The translations under genes were made by a program, and so were the position numbers. Under the pieces are notes generated by a model. It saw only the letters and a list, made by a program, of their open reading frames with translations, had not been told where the DNA came from and ran no database searches. Positions 61,164 to 64,000 of a DNA stretch of 64,000 bases are shown here, piece after piece; the first letter of the stretch is position 1; every line of letters starts with the position of its first letter. The stretch is from Rhodobacter aestuarii (GTDB lineage: Bacteria; Pseudomonadota; Alphaproteobacteria; Rhodobacterales; Rhodobacteraceae): positions 99,304 to 163,303 of the forward strand of contig NZ_FTOG01000010.1 of NCBI RefSeq assembly GCF_900156655.1, read 5' to 3'.

Positions 61164-62561
61164 ATGGGGTTTTTGTTGTCCTTGAAATACATCACCGAGC
61201 TTGCCCCAGGGCGGTATGAGTACCGTCGCAGAGTGCCGAAGGCGGCGAGGGCGCGAGTCGGAAAGACCGAGTTCAAGCGGGTCTTCCAAGCGTCTAGCCC
61301 GACCGCCGTTGCAAGGGCGCACGCGCGCATCACTTCAGAGTTCGACGAAACGGTGGACGCCGCGATGCGACCTCGGGGAAGGATTTTCCCGCCGACCCCG
61401 CGAGAACTTGCAGAAGAGCAACAGCGCCGAGCTGACGAACTACTTGCGGGCGTTTACGGGCCAGAGATCGAGAGCGAAAAGCGTGATCTTCTTGCTGACC
61501 TGCTCGCAGACCAAGGAGCCGATTCTGGCCTCTACCGGGCGGTCATCATGCCCAATGCTCCCCTTCCGCAACATACGCTCGAAGATGCGAGAAAGCTGTA
61601 CATCAACGAGAAGCTAAACGGTGGGGTTGGTGACGAACACAAGGACGCCGCAGACGCCGTGGCGCGCGTGTTCGCGAGGGTTCAGGAGGCGCTCGGGGAA
61701 CGCGCATCTACCTGCCCACTGGCAGAGCTGAAACGCGAGGACGCCCGCAAGGTCCGCGACCACCTGCAAAACCGTGAGAAGAAGGGGGGTGGCAAGCTTT
61801 CGCCATCATCTGTGCGGCGCGAACTCAACACGCTTTCGGCGGTTGTGAATCATGGCATTCGCGAACTGGACCTGAAAGGCAAAGTCTCAAATCCCTTTGA
61901 GGGGCTGGAAATCAAGGGAGAGAAGGACGGTGGCGCGGAGACCGAAGAAGAGAAACGCCTACCGCTCCCGTTGTCGGTCATGCCTGCCATGCGGTCGAGC
62001 CTAAAGGGCGAAACAGCCTTGATCTGGCGCCTGCTTGAAATGAGCGGTTGTCGGCTATCGGAAGTTGTAGGCTTGCGGGTCAAGGACTTGAACTTGTCCG
62101 GCCCTATCCCATTCATGCGGGTTGTTTGGCACGAAGAGCGGCGCGTCAAAACGAGGGCGAGCATTCGCGTTGTGCCTCTGATCGGGGACGCAGTAGAAGC
62201 CGCCAGAGAAGCCCTAAAGCTGCCCCGTGAAGGCAACTTGGTCTTTGAACGCTACAGGGGAAGGCGTGGCCCCGATGCGGCCTCTTCCGCGATGATGAAA
62301 CACCTGCGCAAGTTTACGGAAGACCCCCGGCACGTCATCAATTCACTACGGCACAACATGAAAGATGACCTCAAGCTTGGGGGTGCGGAGAAGGTTGTTC
62401 AGGATTTGGTGCTGGGCCACACTTCCGACTCGGTAGGTGAACGCTACGGCGGCGAAGATGCGCGCCTTGAGGTGGCCAGAAGGGCACTGAAAGCGGCATT
62501 TGATGTGCGCGACGAGGCGGCCAGCAAACGGCCCCACGCTTCAACGATTGACGCGGCCTAG
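61164..62561 (+). CDS. Tyrosine recombinase/integrase with DUF6538-like N-terminus
   Basis: This 465-residue integrase has an N-terminal DUF6538-like segment (YEYRRRVPKAARARVG), a core-binding region (about 140-245), and a catalytic domain with Arg297 (GCRLSEVVGLR), Lys329, Arg396 (SLRHN), His419 (LGHTSD) and Tyr428 (ERYGG). The His of the HxLR box is Asn393. It sits next to tRNA-Asn and would catalyse excision and integration of the element. Its base composition looks less GC-rich than its neighbours. Confidence 0.9.
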   Translation: MGFLLSLKYITELAPGRYEYRRRVPKAARARVGKTEFKRVFQASSPTAVARAHARITSEFDETVDAAMRPRGRIFPPTPRELAEEQQRRADELLAGVYGPEIESEKRDLLADLLADQGADSGLYRAVIMPNAPLPQHTLEDARKLYINEKLNGGVGDEHKDAADAVARVFARVQEALGERASTCPLAELKREDARKVRDHLQNREKKGGGKLSPSSVRRELNTLSAVVNHGIRELDLKGKVSNPFEGLEIKGEKDGGAETEEEKRLPLPLSVMPAMRSSLKGETALIWRLLEMSGCRLSEVVGLRVKDLNLSGPIPFMRVVWHEERRVKTRASIRVVPLIGDAVEAAREALKLPREGNLVFERYRGRRGPDAASSAMMKHLRKFTEDPRHVINSLRHNMKDDLKLGGAEKVVQDLVLGHTSDSVGERYGGEDARLEVARRALKAAFDVRDEAASKRPHASTIDAA

Positions 62562-62884
62562 CACTGACGCAGGGTGTCCAAATAAGACACGTCAGGCTGG
62601 ACAGACGGGGCCGCTTTCGGTTCCCGTAGCGGTGCCTGGTGGCTTTAACAGATTGCCCGTCCCCTCGAAGACAATCAGCCAAAGACTTTGCCCTAGGACC
62701 AGCACAGCGCACCGTAGCGCCACTGGGTCTGCTGACCTCGCAGGCGGCGGCCCGCCGACAACAGGCCTACAGTCCACCTTGTCGGGCGGCATCGGGCCGA
62801 CTTTGCCAGATCGAAGATGACCTTCGCCTCTCGCCTTTTCGACGTGGGTCTGGTTTCTAGGCGTTGCCATCAAGGAAATAACCC
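62562..62884. other. Intergenic region of the element
   Basis: This 323-bp gap lies between the integrase and the ParB-like gene. Its one clear feature is a nested inverted repeat, CTGAC..GTGTC-N7-GACAC-GTCAG (62564-62595). No convincing ORF or RNA is visible. Confidence 0.45.
62564..62595. repeat. Nested inverted repeat after the integrase gene
   Basis: GTGTC (62574-62578) and GACAC (62586-62590) flank CAAATAA. Outside them, CTGAC (62564-62568) and GTCAG (62591-62595) pair as well, with a 5-nt bulge on the left. It may be a recombinase-accessory or terminator-like site. Confidence 0.4.
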
Positions 62885-63760
62885 ATGACTTCCCAAGCAT
62901 TTATGCCCGCTGTCGCCGCCGCCCTCGAAGGCGCAGAACTCCCGGAGCGTTTTGTCCTGCCGCAGGATATCACGGTCGACGAGACTTTTTGCCTGCGCGA
63001 CCTCCGCAGCAATCAGACCCATCTGCGCTCCCTGGTCCAGTTGCTGCGCACCCTTGGCGATCTTGACCCGATATTGCTGTGGCAAGAGATTGACGCCGGG
63101 GGCAAGGCCACGGGCCGCTTGGTCCTCCTCGACGGGCACCATCGGCTGGACGCCTACGCCAGCGTGAAGGGCCGCCGCGCGCTGATACCAGCCAAAATCC
63201 TGAATGGGGACCGTAGCGATGCCCTCCTGGCGGCGATAGCGGCCAACAGTCGGGAGAACCTGCCGCTGACCAAAGACGAGCGGATGAACGCGGCCTGGCA
63301 GTTGGTGCGGCTCCCTGGCAAGCGGCTGTCGGTGCCGAAAGTGTCGAAGGCGGCGGGCGTCGGCACAGCCAGCGTTGACCGGATGCGCAAGCGGTGGCGG
63401 GTCATGCAGATCGAGGGCAAGACCCCAAGCGGCGTTTGGTGGAAAGACCGCCGAGATAATGCGCCCGACATCGACGACCGCCCCGAGTTGACCGATGCCG
63501 AGCGCCTGGCCGAGATCGAACGGCTGTCCAAGGCGATATCGGAGGCGCTCGAACGGATGCCTTGGAAGGATGAGGCGTTGGCCGCTCAGGCCCTGCAACG
63601 CGCCATTGGAAGCCATAAGCTGCGCTCGATGATGGAATACCTGTATGGTGAAGTCGACGAGTTCAGCGAAGATGCTGACGAGATGGAAAAGGTGATGGAC
63701 GCCCTCGGCGGCTCTGTCACAACGGCAGATGAACACCAAGCCGACGACGTCGGGTTCTGA
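62885..63760 (+). CDS. ParB/Srx-like nuclease-domain protein
   Basis: This 291-residue protein has a ParB/sulfiredoxin-like N-terminal domain. LVLLDGHHRLDAYASVKG (about 79-96) stands in the place of the ParB box, followed by a helical region with ENLPLTKDERMNAAWQLVR and a helix-turn-helix-like stretch, LSVPKVSKAAGVGTASVDRMRKR. It probably binds DNA and may cleave or load at a nearby site. AAGGAAA precedes the ATG. It is the second gene of the tRNA-Asn element. A palindrome lies 28 bp after its stop. Confidence 0.82.
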   Translation: MTSQAFMPAVAAALEGAELPERFVLPQDITVDETFCLRDLRSNQTHLRSLVQLLRTLGDLDPILLWQEIDAGGKATGRLVLLDGHHRLDAYASVKGRRALIPAKILNGDRSDALLAAIAANSRENLPLTKDERMNAAWQLVRLPGKRLSVPKVSKAAGVGTASVDRMRKRWRVMQIEGKTPSGVWWKDRRDNAPDIDDRPELTDAERLAEIERLSKAISEALERMPWKDEALAAQALQRAIGSHKLRSMMEYLYGEVDEFSEDADEMEKVMDALGGSVTTADEHQADDVGF

Positions 63761-63787
63761 GACCCCGCAATCACATCAGCTATAGAT

Positions 63788-63802
63788 CACGTCAATGACG
63801 TG
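63788..63802. promoter_or_regulatory. 15-bp palindrome after the ParB-like gene
   Basis: CACGTCA (63788-63794) and TGACGTG (63796-63802) are perfect arms around one A. It is a candidate binding site for the ParB-like protein. The remaining sequence to 64000 holds only short frames. Confidence 0.45.
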
Positions 63803-64000
63803 GTTTGGTCGCGCTGGTGGCCTCTGCTGCCTAGGCCTCATTCATGTCATCGGCCAGCCCTTCGCCGCCATAGCATCGCCACAGGTAGCCCTAGCTGCGA
63901 GCTATGGACCACTGATCAGCCCCGCTAGAGCAGCTTGGCCTGTCTGCCTGTGCCGCTCCTGGGTCAGCCTATGCGCGCTGATGGAGCGTTGCTGACGCCC

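Noticed and set aside
63795..63995. 66-codon frame near the window end
   Set aside because: It starts inside the palindrome, lacks a ribosome site, and has a Cys-rich translation without family resemblance.

Overview
The window looks like a chromosomal segment of an alphaproteobacterium of the Rhodobacterales (Rhodobacter-like). The evidence is a high-GC genome, a complete ccoNOQP-ccoGHIS cluster with FNR boxes, a divergent hemE/hemC pair with a PpsR/CrtJ-type TGTC-N10-GACA palindrome, a spheroidene monooxygenase (crtA) homologue, and the order rluD-rpoH. Genus and species cannot be fixed from the sequence alone. Most of it is ordinary core genome; the last 3 kb, after tRNA-Asn, are the start of an integrated element.

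Layout. 1-9.0 kb: end of a 6-phosphogluconate dehydrogenase gene, trxB, an Lrp-type regulator, a Gfo/Idh oxidoreductase, rpoH and rluD, a small DUF6476-type membrane protein, ubiK, and lgt-(MidA-like methyltransferase)-pgeF. 9.0-19.9 kb: a small basic protein, a Hint-domain protein, a universal stress protein, then the cbb3 oxidase structural operon (ccoNOQP) and its assembly operon (ccoGHIS). 19.9-27.5 kb: a D,D-carboxypeptidase with SPOR domain, a HAD hydrolase, clpS, an RsmC-like methyltransferase, an SDR-fold protein lacking the catalytic Lys, a lipoprotein and a DEAD-box helicase. 27.5-36.2 kb: hemE/hemC, a GlcD-like FAD oxidase, an MFS permease, and tesA divergent from an ABC ATPase/FtsX permease pair. 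36.2-42 kb: a transglycosylase lipoprotein, a copA-type ATPase divergent from a DUF2892 protein with a sulfide-repressor-like operator between them, a DUF1269 protein and a DUF2125 protein. 42-51 kb: a sugar gene set (LacI regulator, binding protein, double ATPase, two permeases, ketose 3-epimerase, small kinase, FGGY kinase), probably for a rare ketose. 51-61 kb: a GNAT protein, tRNA-Arg, crtA, a von Willebrand protein with four tandem repeats, tRNA-Val, an HU-like protein, lon, a small CPAC membrane protein, a histidine kinase without partner and an MBL hydrolase. 61-64 kb: tRNA-Asn, a tyrosine recombinase and a ParB-like protein, continuing past the window end.

How the parts connect. Several regulatory circuits can be read from the DNA: low oxygen (FNR boxes between uspA and ccoN), light and redox control of tetrapyrrole synthesis (PpsR-type box between hemE and hemC), heat shock (an RpoH-type promoter before rpoH itself and another before lon), a candidate sulfide/persulfide or metal circuit (ATTC-N8-GAAT between copA and DUF2892), and a CG-centred LacI-type operator in front of the sugar operon. 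All are sequence matches to remembered consensus motifs and have not been tested.
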